Shown here in pieces: positions 1-12,051 of a DNA stretch of 64,000 nt; within the stretch, counting starts at the first letter, position 1; each line of letters starts with the position of its first letter. The DNA is taken from the NCBI GenBank assembly GCA_003640385.1, contig RCAB01000344.1, forward strand, positions 1 through 64,000. Reading direction: 5' to 3'. The DNA comes from Setaria digitata (lineage: Eukaryota; Nematoda; Chromadorea; Rhabditida; Setariidae). A model generated the notes under the pieces. That model was not told the DNA's origin. It searched no databases and was given only the letters and a program-made list of their open reading frames with translations. Made by a program: the position numbers and the translations under genes.

Positions 1-330
1 AAGATTTCGCAATATTGACGCTCTCTGTCCAAGTAGTATTTTATGCTAAACAAACTTAGACAAAAATATTTGCTTGCATAGTAGAAATGAAGTAGATTGC
101 AGCTCAGTAAGATGTACATGGTGAGAATTCTCGGGAACGACAGAGTAGCATCGAATATTTTTAACCAATCAGTTTAAATTTTGTATATGAAAAATGAATA
201 TCAAGCCGATGAATGGTAAAAGTAAGTTTGGTAGATATCTGCATCTTAGAGTGCTTGAATGCTTAAGAGTTCAGTTTCATGCTTTTGTTGTAGTCCTGAC
301 TAAAATTGAAGTTGAAGTAATGGAAGTGAG

Positions 331-386
331 ATATCAGGCTTTGAAGTTACAATAACGATTGCAACTGTAACTTCAAAGCCTGATAT
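331..386. repeat. Perfect 21-bp inverted repeat (hairpin)
   Basis: Positions 331-351 and 366-386 are exact reverse complements (21 bp), separated by a 14-nt spacer. A transcript would fold into a simple stem-loop. It lies in DNA without a recognised gene. The total length (56 nt) is somewhat short for a usual microRNA precursor, and I recognise no conserved nematode microRNA seed. It may be a remnant of a palindromic element or a 3'-end structure. Confidence 0.85.
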
Positions 387-412
387 ATATGGAGGGAAAA
401 CAGTGTTCCCTG

Positions 413-569
413 CTCAAAGGTATAAGTTGCTCAAAGGCTCAAAGGTATAAGTTATCCATTTTCTTCATCGACAAATTCTCATCCGTTTATNCTCAAAGGT
501 ATAAGTTGCTCAAAGGCTCAAAGGTATAAGTTATCCATTTTCTTCATCGACAAATTCTCATCCGTTTAT
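413..569. repeat. Identical 78-bp direct copies flanking a single N (assembly join)
   Basis: Bases 413-490 and 492-569 are identical over 78 nt and are separated by one undetermined base at 491. This is the pattern left when two contigs with an unmerged overlap are scaffolded together, so the duplication is probably artificial. Within each copy the short unit ctcaaagg recurs three times, which may explain why the assembler failed to merge the ends. Confidence 0.85.
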
Positions 570-3500
570 CTAAGTGGGGTTAGTGAAATTACAGAGGTTA
601 TCATTATATAAAGATTAAAATTGCGTTGAGATCCTTCGGAAGAAGTCCGTAATTGAATCGTTGCTATGGAGCTGAGTGTTACTCGTGAATTTCAACAAAA
701 TTATGAGAAGTGACAATGACCAGCATGGCAACTCGATTTTCTAGTTGGAAAAAAAATTTATGAAAAATAGTAAAGAATCAATGAGGCAGAGCAAGTTGAC
801 AAAAAAAAACTGGCAAAATTCCTCTGTCGTTCTTACACTGATTGATAGTGTTTTAGGATAATAACACTCTCAGGTAAGAAAATTTTAGCAGAGTTGTCGA
901 GCACAACGGTTGGATTTGTACCTGTCTCAAAAAATCTGCATTTACGCAAAATTAACAATTACGTAAAATAAACAGGCGGAAAATCATCCTGACACATAAT
1001 CTAAAATCCATTCAATGTTGTTGAGCTTCACTTTTCTTATTTTTAAGATTCATAAGGGACTTTCAGAGCTAAAAGTAATTATGATAAAGGGTTCATTCAT
1101 ACAGTAAGCAAAGCACGCAGAAGTAATTTTGTTGTGAATAAATACAATTCTCTCACTTATTTTTATGTGTAGCAAGTTTTCATCACATATCTTTAATAGA
1201 AGTTTAATTAGAAACCGCTCTAACAAAAACATACTTCCAACTTATAAAACAAACAGAATAGATACCATAAAAGCATCATTTATATTTTAAATAGACTACT
1301 TACGATATAAAAAAAAGAAATAACCAATTTTGACAAATTCTAAGCCTCAGCTTCAGTAATTATAGTTGGCTCTGTGTATACAAGAATTTTTAGGCAGAAC
1401 AAAATATGCTAAACAGCAATATCCCAAAAGACATGAAAGTGAGAAACAAAAGGGAAAGGACGAAAACATAAAAACAGCCATAACACCATTTAAAATAACA
1501 GAATTGCAGTTTGAAATATTCGCCACAGTATTTAACACTTAATTAAATGAAGGAAGACGTAGACTAATAGTCCTGTCAGATAGATTAGCATCATTTTTTA
1601 AAAATGTCATTTGAACCCAAAGAATGAAGGATGTTTGGTGGCTGATTAATGAGTACTCTACTACCACAATGGACTCACCAGAAATCTTATACGAGACCTC
1701 TGTAATTCAGATCGAATCATTTATCACAATATGACATCCTTAACTAATTGTCATTCCATGAAAATAATTCCCAGTAAAAATTTAATAAATACTCCACCGG
1801 ATTCTTTTGAACATGAAGGAGGAGGAAAAATGCAAAAACAAAATGGTAAAACATCATTCGAAATTATAACATTTGGCTTCAGAACTGTGTATCTCGTAGT
1901 TCTCGCACATTCACTTCTACGCCGAATTTCATTTTTTCATTTTTATCAGTTATTTTCGTTCTTCAATTCGTGGTCGTGGAATTCCGCTAGACCTCATTTA
2001 CCGTTCCAGTTGAAGTCTAGCTGGCATCATTAGGTACTATTATATAACCAAACGAATCAAATAAAATCACTAGAAAAATTATACAAATGAACTTGATTCT
2101 GGATTTTACTTCTAATACCTCCTGTTTACTGATTAGCAATTACAAGCAAAGAATTGTGATCTGGAACTCCATGATTCGTTAAAACTGGACTCCTAGTCTA
2201 ACACTGTGGGTACCGTGATGCAGCTGCTTATCAGTTAATCAGATAATCGTAAGTTCTGAAAATACCAAAAACAGCTAACATCAATTTTTCTCTATATGAT
2301 ATTATGAACTTTTAGTAAAATTCGCAACAAAAAAAAAAAAAAAAATTTTTATCATGTTGTAAAATACTTCTTGCTTCAGTAATTTAGCAATGAGTTCAAT
2401 TTTTGAATTGGCTTAAAACTTTTGAGAGTCCAATCAGAGTCAGAAATAAATTTTAAAATCACGAAAAAGTACATTGGTAATGAAAGTTGTATTTTGTTTT
2501 TTTCAAACCCATAATTTCATTTTCAATATCCAGATCTACAAGATACTACCAACCAATGATTTACCAATTTATGCTATGAATGCTATGACTACGACCATAT
2601 ATGCTTGCAACAACACAATTTTAATGTGTGGGGATTGACTTTTACACCATTGTACGAAGGATTACTACCTGATAATAAAATATATTTTCATATAATTAAA
2701 ACCAAAAAGCACTTTTTAAAATATGCAAGTAGTCAAAACTTTCTTTTTTTTTAACATAATTCGGAAATAAATTGCTGGAATGATTCAAAATGCAAAGAAT
2801 AAAAAGGACAACTTCTACTTCGATACACTTCTCAGACGCGAAACACACGTCATTTGTAGCTAATAAAACATCAGACTGGTTAAATTACATCGTTCAGCTT
2901 GTGCTGTAAATTTAGCACAAATGCAAATATGCATTAACTTAATTTGGTCAAATGGTAAACATCTTTTTTTTTTTTTTTTTTTCTAAGTCATGCTATTAAA
3001 ATGACGAAAAGCCAAACGGATTATAGCAGTAAAAAACGGTTTTCGACGCTGAATTTCATTTTCCTGCGAGCAGTATAATTACAACTTTGAAATATATGGC
3101 GTTCCAGAAAAAGTTCTTCCTGATCTACTACGATAGGCTGAGAAAACCGAATGCAGCAGACTGATTCCTGCAGTTTCAATAAAAAGTTGAATAATGAATT
3201 GTTCATGGAAAACGATTTACGACGAATGGACAAAGTAGAATAGCAAATAAAATCATCAGTTCCTCTCAAAATTCAGTATTCTTGTGAAAGATCAACAGAA
3301 CATCTCAAGGAGAATCTACAAATTGATCCAGTAAGATTTTGATCAGCCAGAAACATCACACGGAGATACCTGCGATACGGAAGTACAAATGAGAGTTGAT
3401 GAACTGATAGCTAGGAAAGGGAAGGCCAATTACACATTAGAAAAATCATTTAGTACTGTAAGGAAAGAAATAAAGCAGCTGCTCGTGTTCAGCTGTTAAT

Positions 3501-4399
3501 AGCAAACGCTGGACATTTGTACTAAGCAATCTCGATAATCATTCCATGGTCATCATCACACTAAACTCCAAAAAAGCATTAGTAACATGCGAGATTCTCC
3601 TTGGCTACACTTTATTTTAGCTTCTCTTTACTCACAATAGACACTTGAAATTAAGAAAGCAGACGTAGTACTTATCCTCCTTACTTCAACGAATGAATTT
3701 CGCATAAAATAAACAATAAAGTTAAGCAAAAAGATAGGAGAGCACCCGCAACATATTTCATACATTGAAAAAATTGGAAATACAAAACAAAATTCATGAG
3801 TTCATTTCCGGAAATTCACTAAGATCAGAAAGCCATAAAAGAAATTTGGAAATCGCAAAGGCAGAAAAGAGACAAAATATGTGGAACTTGAACGAGCAAA
3901 GCCAAATTCCAGTTGTAAAAACAAGACCTTCAAAATTTTGAAGAGAACAAAAATCTAATAACGGATTCAAATTTGGAAATGTCTGAAAAACAGATAAAAT
4001 TGTAGACTTCCACAAATAAGATTAATACAAAGCAATAAAACGAATAACATGTAGAAACAAAAACCTATAACTTATTAAGCGACCTACAAGTAAAACACGG
4101 ATGGGGATGCCATAAAAAATGGAAAACAATGCTTTAGCAAGAATGGTAATCATTTCAATCATCCTCAACCTACAAAACTCGTTAGAAATCATCAACTCCA
4201 TCAAAGATTTATAGGAGTCCCCTTCAAATATTTTTCCCTTACTGCAAGTTTGTGACAAATTCTTTTATGATTTTTGCTGACTTATTTCCTAGAAGCCTTC
4301 AAATATGAAAGTGGATGCATACAGAATACTCAAAATATTAATAGTTTAAGGGTTTCAGAAATTGAAATATATGATAAAGGCAGTAAATCACGCCAGCAT
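570..4399. other. No supported gene; 3' flank of transportin-3
   Basis: This 3.8-kb AT-rich stretch contains only short open frames without recognisable domains or convincing splice patterns. A plus-strand open stretch at about 3358-3499 has somewhat exon-like composition, but nothing nearby completes a gene. Part of the right end must be the 3' UTR of the minus-strand transportin-3 gene that stops at 4400. Long A or T runs occur near 2326-2345 and 2965-2982. Confidence 0.6.
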
Positions 4400-7300
4400 T
4401 TATACATAGAGTCGAATTAAATCACGAATCTGAGCGTATACCTGTCGCAAATCGGTTGATCTGGAAATAAAATTTCAAAACATTTTTCTGAAATATTTTC
4501 GGATATTTTTTTGATTTAGTTTAGAGTTTTTAGAGTTTATACAGTCCCAGAAACATATATTTCTAACTAAACCAAATTAAATTAAAAACTTTCTAAAACT
4601 TACTCCAATACATTTTTGTGGAACCATTCCAGCTGTTCAGATGTTGCACAGAGGCCCCCATTGTGAGGAAATTTTTGCAATGTAGCTTTCAACCAGACTG
4701 ATAATTGCTAAAAAATTTCTGTGCTCCATAGCTATCACTGATTTCAGCCAGTTTTTAAAACAATTCATTAACACGGACATCTCTAACTTATTTATAACAA
4801 AAACTTAATGCGCTCATCTACGTTAATAAAATTAACCTCTTTTGACAGTTTGCCAACTAAATAGATAATTTCAGCCATATCGCGCTTTAGTGTACCCGAT
4901 ACACTAAATATTGCTGCCTGAAGAGATCCGCTAATCAGCCTTTCGCCATATTTTATGAACAACTGCTCGGCTCCTTCTACACCTGCATCTCGATAATTAG
5001 ACTGCAATAGTAATTAGTATTACTAGAATATTTCAAGTAAAATGCTTCAGGTTCCATTCTGAAAAATCAGTTGTATAAAAAACAAGTCAGTATGATTCCC
5101 TTAAAAAAACATGCATAGTCAGCAACAAAATGTTTTCACTATATCTTTTCTCCTCTACTTCCCTAATTTTGAATCCTCCAAAAATATAAGTTCTCACCTT
5201 TCTTGCTATAAGTAGCGAAGTAATACATTCAGAAAAGAATTTAGTTACAGATCTGTTTGCATCAACATGATCAACATCCAAACCAATAAGCCCACATTCA
5301 AACAATTGTGCACTCATTGATTCTTGGAAAAACACTGACGGCGCGCGCTGTACGAATCTGAAGCAAAAGAAGGCACTAAAGACTATTAAATTCCTTTTCC
5401 GTTTTTGCTAGCTGCAGCATTTATGATTTTCATTAAAAAAAAAAATCATAAATGCTGATTTTCTTTATTATTTTAAACGAATCTTCAAAGGAGGATGTCC
5501 AACGATAGCAAGATTATAGTATTCCCAAATAAATTACCTAATAGCCAGTCTAAACATATCATCGATTGTATCTGGATGATTGCGAAAACCATTTTCCTCT
5601 TGCAGCAATTTGAACGAATCGTTACATAAAATCTGCAAAGGTAAGCAAAAAATCTAGCTGAATCTAAATGTGAGTATTATACAAATGGTAACTTTATAAT
5701 TTTCCAAGCGCCGATCCTTTTCCTTTTGAGTATGAATACTTGGTATCAGTTCATCTACCAGCAATAACTAATCATGTCATCAGCTCTAAATAAAAGCTTA
5801 CGTTAAGCATATGAACTAGTCCAGATCGACAATTATCCAAGTGACCATATTCATCAACCAAAATGCTAGCCAAATATAAAAAACATGAATGAGGGTGGCG
5901 ATTATATATATCAACCATCTGAAAATTATAATCATATTCCATGCCACTAAAAAAGACACCTGAACTGAAGTGAACGCATGTCGATAAATCAGTTTAATAT
6001 CAAGTATCTAAGAGAATAGCAATACCAAAAGACTCGCTGTTAACGGAAATAAATAACTATTCTTGCTATTTCAGCTGCCTCAATAATCACCTGTTCAACG
6101 AGGGATTCGATAAAAGTAATCGAATGGACTTCAAGAAAGCGTATCATGAATCGTATCGCGCGACAACAATGCTCAACGACTCGAGTGTTCTTTTCATATT
6201 TTCTGCAAGTTTCCAAAACAAACGGCCAAACTTCCTTTACAGTTGCAATCCACAGTGCCGGAACATCATCCCTTGTATTTGTAGAACTTCCTAAGTGGAA
6301 ACAAATTAAAATGGGGGGAGTTAATCAGTCTAACTTGCCTGACAATAAACTAGTACGGCTCGCGATTTCAAAAGAAAAAAAAAAAAAAGAAAGTTGGGCA
6401 ATACCGTTCTGGACGTTATTTTTTGGATTGCATGCCTGGTGTGTCCAAGGCTGAACATGACGAAAGATGGCAGCTATTCTATCAACCCATAAAACTGGAT
6501 CACGGCTCAGAAGATACCAAGAATCTGACGCATTCTCATTGCCACCTTGTGTTTCGTTAGGAGGAATATTCGTTGATTTAAGAAGCTAGATAAATTCAAA
6601 ATAATATCCTGAGAAGTGTACTAATGAATGAGATGTTTAAGAAAAGTGAGTAACAATTTTTTTAATTCAATTTATAGGAAAATGAAGATCTGAAATGTTA
6701 CAAATAATACTCACAGTAGCCAAGCGTATCATTTGGGGTTCGACTAGAAGCCTTAACCGAGTTGCAGTTTGATCACCGGGTAAACCATTCAGCATTGAAG
6801 AGCAAGCTAAAAAGCTAATACTCTACATAGCATGTATAAATGAACAGTCAATCTTAATTCTTAGCAATCAATCCAATAAAATATTGTTCCAACGTGATAG
6901 CACATTCATTTTGCGAACCTTTGTTAACGGGAACGAAAACACTTAAATCAGAAGGAACGAAATCCAACGTAATCACATGGAAAAGCATAGGGCAAAACAA
7001 ATATTCAACAAAGCAAAAGAAAGAATGGACAAACACAGCAAGTAATTCGCGGATAAAGCACGAATCTTGTTCATGAAGCAGAATTAAGGGAAGGCCGACA
7101 GAGAACCAAAAAAAAAAAAAAAATTACAAAAACATTTCATGTAAAATGCTGATTACATACAAATAAATACTAGAAGTACTATTTAATGTTTAATAATAAA
7201 GAAAGATGCACCTTGTAGAAGTAAGAGAATAGAATTTTCCAACTGCTGTCCTTTGTTTTCGCCACTTTCCAGGAGTGGAATAATAGCAAATATAGAATCG

Positions 7301-10300
7301 AAGTGGTCCAGACAACTGCTTTCACATTTTTCACAGATACCACAAAGAGATTCTGATGCAGCACGAACAAAACATGGCTTTTGTATCTTATCCAGTAACC
7401 AATTAACGCATGGCTCTAAATGAAATTCCCCTAAAAATTTAAAACAGGAAATACTTAAACTAAAGACTTGAAAAATTAGTGTTTTGCGAAGCGCTCCTTT
7501 TTACCAAATAGTGTGCTTGTTGAAATAAACACTAAACCTTGATACTGCTTGTTTTCGTGCAACCAATCAATTAAATTTCCAAGCAATTTAATAGAAGTAT
7601 TAGTCAGTATGGGATGGGTTGTAACGGGCATGACCAATACAGCATGAACCAAAAGAGGAATCACTGTTTCTTCTGTCCTGAAACCAAGTTAACCAATACC
7701 AAAAAATTCTGAAAGAAAATCAAAACCTTAAGAGAAAAGATATTCTTACAACATAAATATCATCAAGAATCACACATACACGCACAACAATAATTTTGAT
7801 GCTATTGTAAAATACCGTGAGTATTCGGTTTATTTTTTTTTTTATTTTTATCTTGAATTATTTGTATTTCCCACTTGTTTGCATGGAATTATTTGTTTTA
7901 TTGAAGACACATCAGTCAAATCAAATCTTATTTTAATTCAAGATAAGTTACGGGAGAATAAGACCATATAACCAAAAAGATTACTTACGGTAGGACGTTA
8001 TGCACAATCACTGAGATAATATACAGAGCAGCTTCTGATTCGTCCCAAGAACCTGATGAAACCGACTGCAGTATCGAAAACATCTATAAAATGCTGGGAC
8101 TATTCAGAATCAAAACTAAACGAAGTCAGTAGTAATTTTCTCTTTTTTTCGAAAAAAAAATCCTCGATTTATTCCTAACGTAATGAATTAAATTAAACAG
8201 TTACTGTAACAAGTTTCACTTGAAATATCTGTGAGAAAACTTTAAATCAACCTAACGATATCTCTACAATTATTTTCAGAAGAATAAAGAAAAATTCAAA
8301 TACGACTCGTACTCTACAGGGACTTAAACTTGTTTTAAAGCAGTAGAAATGAACCAAAACGACAGAGCACGTAAAAATAACGTGTAAAAAATACATACGC
8401 TTTGGATGCATCGGTCAGTTCCAACGATAAAAACAACATCTTTGAGCGTGTCGGAAACTTGACTTCGAAATTCAACAAAGTCATCATTCTCGTCCGGAAT
8501 ATCTTCCTGATCGGTATCAAAGCGACAATGCTTGTAGAGTGCCATGATGTACCTTAATCGAACATATGGAAATACGAATCCCACTTTACCAAAGAAACAA
8601 AATGATTTGAACAACAACACTTGAATCTGAAACGGTTAATTGAATGTGTTCGTTGCTTTTTTTTCATCTAAGATACTAAGAAAAGATGACCCTACAACAC
8701 ACATTTCATTTAGAAAATTCTTTCACTTCATTTAAGTAACAAAGACCACAACATTATTATCCAACCTTTCGATGTATGGTTTAAACTGAGCGTTCAATTC
8801 ATCGTCATTCCTTTCATATAGATACTCGGAAAGGCGGTACCAAATGTTGAATGTCATTTCCACTAACTAAATTGCTTTTAATTTAGAAAAAAAAAAAAAA
8901 AAAAAAAAAATACCAAGGGATATGAAACTTCAACCTAATCTTTTAAAAGTCAGGAGAAAAGAACTGACATTATAATCATGATAACCAGCGAGAAGAAGAA
9001 GCATTTCGATGCTTCGAAAATCACCAAGCTCTTTCCCAGGCTCCTGAATCATACATTCTAGAAGTGATTCGCTCAATTCACAAAACACTCGAGCATATCC
9101 TTGCAACCTGGAGATCCAACTTTCATGTATTTTACTTATTTTATAATATACATAATTCTTGATAGGGCAAGAAACATCAATCAATAATCTTTTTTAGAAA
9201 ATTTTATTATTTTCGCAGTGGGATGATTAGGTTTTCTTTTCTAGAAATTTTCTAAAGAAGAAATTGTAAAAGTTAAAATAAACCTATCAAAATCATCGTT
9301 AGCAACAGCCATTGAAAAGCTATCTGCCATCCCATAGCATGCAGTTTGTAGAGCTAAAGCCAGAGCACGATTAACGTTGGTATCCTCAGCACGATACAAT
9401 GCAGATACAATACATTCACAGGCCGAGTCGTGCAATGAATTAGGTGAATTTGGTGTCTGCTACAAAATAAGTTCTGTAAGCCTATATATGCCCAAAAAAA
9501 CCGATTTACTATGATCTTTTCCTCCTCTTTCCTTAAAAAATATAGTTGCTCAGTTAACTGTTACGCTATTTCGAATTTACTGACACGTGAAGTTTTAGAT
9601 AATTAAAAGAACTTTCAAAGCATTCAAGAATAGGAAAAGTCAAACCAGCAGCGAGAAAACATATTTAAGCAGATCACTTGCTGCGATATCGTCAGTAGGA
9701 ATTAGTGGATTTAGCAACCATGAGCTAAAGCAGCTAAGAACCCTTTTTAATATTCCGTCGTCATTTCCATTAAAGACACAAACTTGGCTCTGCAAGACAA
9801 CAACGGAATGCTTTGGATCATTATAAACAACAGAAAGTATAAGCAGTATTTCTGGGCGTTGAAAGCTCGCAAATTTTATCTCACTAAGAAGTTAGAATCA
9901 TTCAACACCAGTTTTACTCTAAAGACGTATTACTACAAATGCTAATTGCATCATACTTCGAAAACATACAGCTATTTTAAAAATTAATATCCATTTGGCA
10001 GACTGTGGAGATTATACAATAGAAAATTACTAAAAAATGAATGACTGCTTGCGTTTTCTGTGCCAATTCTGTGTTAACTGTACGGCGTCGATTCTCACCG
10101 ATCCTTAGATGTGAGCTTTGTACTTCTTCAGGCAGCGTTTTCAAAAATGTAAGTAAAACAGGGGTTTTATCAGGTGTTCCAAACCTGAAAGCAGCAAGAA
10201 AATTTTGTCGAAAGAGGTCGATTAATGTAGAGAGAATTCTGAATTTAATTAGTGGAAAATAATTTGCGGGATCATCTCTTGTTTCCCACAAGAGCGTCAG

Positions 10301-11078
10301 AAACGAAAAATCTCCTTCCACTTCCCTGAAGCAGGTGGTTTTCAGAAAACATCTGAGGTAAATTTGCAAGAAAAAAACTGGCCGAAAAGCTTCAAATCTA
10401 GACAAATAACAGGAAGCACCTTAAATGCTGATATATAAGAAAAAAAAAAAACCTTTCAAAAATTTCCGTCACGAAGTTAGTCCATTCAGGCACTTGTAAG
10501 TAAAGGTCGGAAAGCGCCAGGCAAAGTTGTGTTATGATCACTGAATTCTTTTCAAGTGGATATGATTCATAATTACTGAAAAAAAATTCAAATTTATTAG
10601 TTATAGCGAATGCAAAGATCTACTGAACACAATGAGAAAGAAATGCATCAATAACAAAATAATGACCTCAAATGGTCAATAACAAAATAATGACCTCAAA
10701 TGGTTGATAAGCGAATCCCTCAATGACAAATGTGAGGAAGACGGCAATTCTTTCATAGAATGCAGTAACTTTTGCCTCATTGTTTGTGCAGCAAAATAAC
10801 TAGCTGTCGAGTCTCGGCGTTCGGATAACATTCGATCACAGATGGACCATGAATATACCGGAAAGAATCATCATTCCCGATAAGTTACAAAATGTTCATT
10901 TCATTCTTAATTCCGCCCATATTCCAGGAGAAACTAAGTACTAAATCTCTTTTAAAAAAAAACCAGAGCTCACAGATTTTTGGAAATCTCCAAGCCAATT
11001 GCTTGCTTTGCTGCAGGCAACATTGTCAGAGCCATTTAGTATTGCAATTGCTTGATACACAGTCTCGATATCATCCAT
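4400..11078 (-). CDS. tnpo-3: Transportin-3 / importin-13-like nuclear import receptor
   Basis: Multi-exon importin-beta family protein that carries phosphorylated SR-type splicing factors into the nucleus. Exons I could verify: 10974-11078 (35 codons, starting [16 protein letters not shown]), 10695-10858 ([20 protein letters not shown]), 10453-10575 ([19 protein letters not shown]) and an exon from 10184 ([20 protein letters not shown]). Others follow near 9700-9900, 9250-9430 ([15 protein letters not shown]), 8930-9180 ([19 protein letters not shown]), 8400-8540 ([20 protein letters not shown] block) and 5200-6450. The last exon gives [17 protein letters not shown] and TAA at 4400. The order and spacing of these blocks match human TNPO3 (about 920 residues) from end to end: N-terminal importin region, exportin-1-like domain, then HEAT repeats to the C-terminus. 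The start is chosen because it aligns with the family N-terminus and lies 16 nt after a strong trans-splice acceptor. Oddities: the intron-1 acceptor reads TTTCCG, the exon-2 donor is duplicated, and intron 3 holds an in-frame open cassette. Confidence 0.93.
5415..5457. repeat. Perfect 16-bp hairpin in a transportin-3 intron
   Basis: Positions 5415-5430 and 5442-5457 are exact reverse complements with an 11-nt A-rich loop. The hairpin lies in an intron of transportin-3, between coding blocks at about 5335 and 5530. No relation to the other hairpins of the window is visible at sequence level. Confidence 0.85.
10185..10397 (-). other. Possible alternative in-frame exon extension (71 codons) in transportin-3 intron 3
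   Basis: Exon 3 ends at 10453 in phase 2. The conserved reading frame resumes at 10184 after a strong acceptor (GCTTTCAG). A second acceptor, TTTGTCTAG, ends at 10398. Using it would add 213 nt, exactly 71 codons, with no stop and in the same frame on both sides (begins [19 protein letters not shown], ends LAAF before RFGTPDKTP). Human TNPO3 has no insertion here. It may be a species-specific isoform, or a chance open stretch in an intron. Confidence 0.35.
10648..10703. repeat. 28-bp perfect tandem duplication across a splice donor
   Basis: Positions 10648-10675 and 10676-10703 are identical 28-mers in direct tandem. The unit contains the 3' end of transportin-3 exon 2 and its donor (sense TTTGAG then GTCATT), so there are two identical donors 28 nt apart. 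The exon-proximal donor (exon end 10695) keeps the frame to exon 3. Reading through to the second donor meets a TGA. Confidence 0.9.
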
Positions 11079-11094
11079 CTTTCAATGAGTTCAG

Positions 11095-11104
11095 CTGGAA
11101 AAAG
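11095..11104 (-). promoter_or_regulatory. Probable spliced-leader trans-splice acceptor of transportin-3
   Basis: The sense-strand sequence CTTTTTCCAG ends at 11095. The mature 5' end at 11094 would leave a 16-nt leader before the transportin-3 ATG at 11078. A pyrimidine-rich acceptor just upstream of a start codon, with no upstream coding exon needed, is typical of nematode SL trans-splicing. Which leader would be used cannot be read from the sequence. Confidence 0.55.
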
Positions 11105-11324
11105 TATTGCTGATTTAAGAATCCGTAATGATATCAGGATACATAGACAAGTTCTTTTGTAAGAAAGAACTCCTTAACAGAATGACATAAATGAATTCAA
11201 ATTAATCAACTGAAAAAAAAGGATTAGAAAGATTTATGACTTCTGAAGTTACCAACGGAATTATGCAAAAGATGAAATGGCTCAAAGGAGCGATCAAGAA
11301 ATATACTTTTCATTACAATGTATC

Positions 11325-11622
11325 TTATAAATTAAATGTGATTATCTTAATGCGCTCATTTTCAAACGCCAATTCTAAAAATGACCGTTAAGGATGGTGT
11401 GCAACACTGACCTTTACGCACAGTCCTGCTTCGTCCTAAGGTAGGATAACGGAAGAGTGGTAAAAGGGTTTCAAAAACATCATGACGAACAGTAGCCAAG
11501 CCGCAGAAATCAAACCACTAGAAATTGACGAATAATGGGTTTTTTGGTCATGCACTCTCTGCGTGACAATCAAAATTATAAGGTCGATGAGTAGTTCTAC
11601 TCACAACAGTGCGTAGCGACAT
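11325..11622 (-). CDS. Possible small gene (57 residues), function unknown
   Basis: Three short pieces join into one open frame on the minus strand: 11605-11622 (MSLRTV, donor GTGAGT), 11412-11517 (begins WFDFCGLATVRHDVFE, acceptor TTTCTAG) and 11325-11374 (begins ELAFENERIK, stop TAA). The first intron is 87 nt. The second would be only 37 nt, which is short. Without that second splice the frame would continue as KGQCCTPSL to a stop a few codons later. I do not recognise the family and see no membrane segment or motif. It lies 624 nt downstream of the MAT1 stop and 247 nt upstream of the transportin-3 start, in the same orientation, so it would be an extra cistron of the cluster. It could equally be a chance frame. 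Confidence 0.3.
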
Positions 11623-12016
11623 TCTAGCAGTTCAACACAGGTTCAGAGGAATGTTAATGCTGAGCAGTTTGGAACGCTTGCTCATATTTCCCATAATACA
11701 TGATAAAAAGAAAAAATAATTATGCCGACCAACAAAGCACCACGCTATGCCAATAACAGTGTGGAGAAGAAAGCTAACCAGTTTAAAAAGCAACAAAACG
11801 TATTGCAGTTTCATATTTTATCCTCAAAATAAAAAACAAGTTTATATCTTATCCCCAAACAAAATAAAAAAAAAAGACAATATATAAAATTGTAGTAAAT
11901 CAAATTTCATGAAGTTGCCGCGACCCGAAGTTTACTAAATTTGTGGATAATCTTTGAATATTTATCGTAAGTCAACATCAACATGTTATTCACTTCCCAA
12001 ATTCCATGACTCCAGA

Positions 12017-12051
12017 TTTTTATGAAGGTACAGGTTGTACCTTCATAAAAA
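12017..12051. repeat. Perfect 16-bp hairpin with 3-nt loop, downstream of MAT1
   Basis: Positions 12017-12032 and 12036-12051 are exact reverse complements separated by ggt. The hairpin lies about 195-230 nt downstream of the MAT1 stop codon on the transcribed strand, so it probably falls in the MAT1 3' UTR or the intercistronic region before the next minus-strand gene. It is compact and stable enough to stand out from the AT-rich background. Confidence 0.85.

Noticed and set aside
6146..6454. 102-codon plus-strand open frame
   Set aside because: It is antisense to a transportin-3 exon whose minus-strand translation ([19 protein letters not shown] block) aligns with the family.
10041..10262. 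73-codon plus-strand open frame
   Set aside because: Antisense to the conserved transportin-3 exon encoding [18 protein letters not shown].
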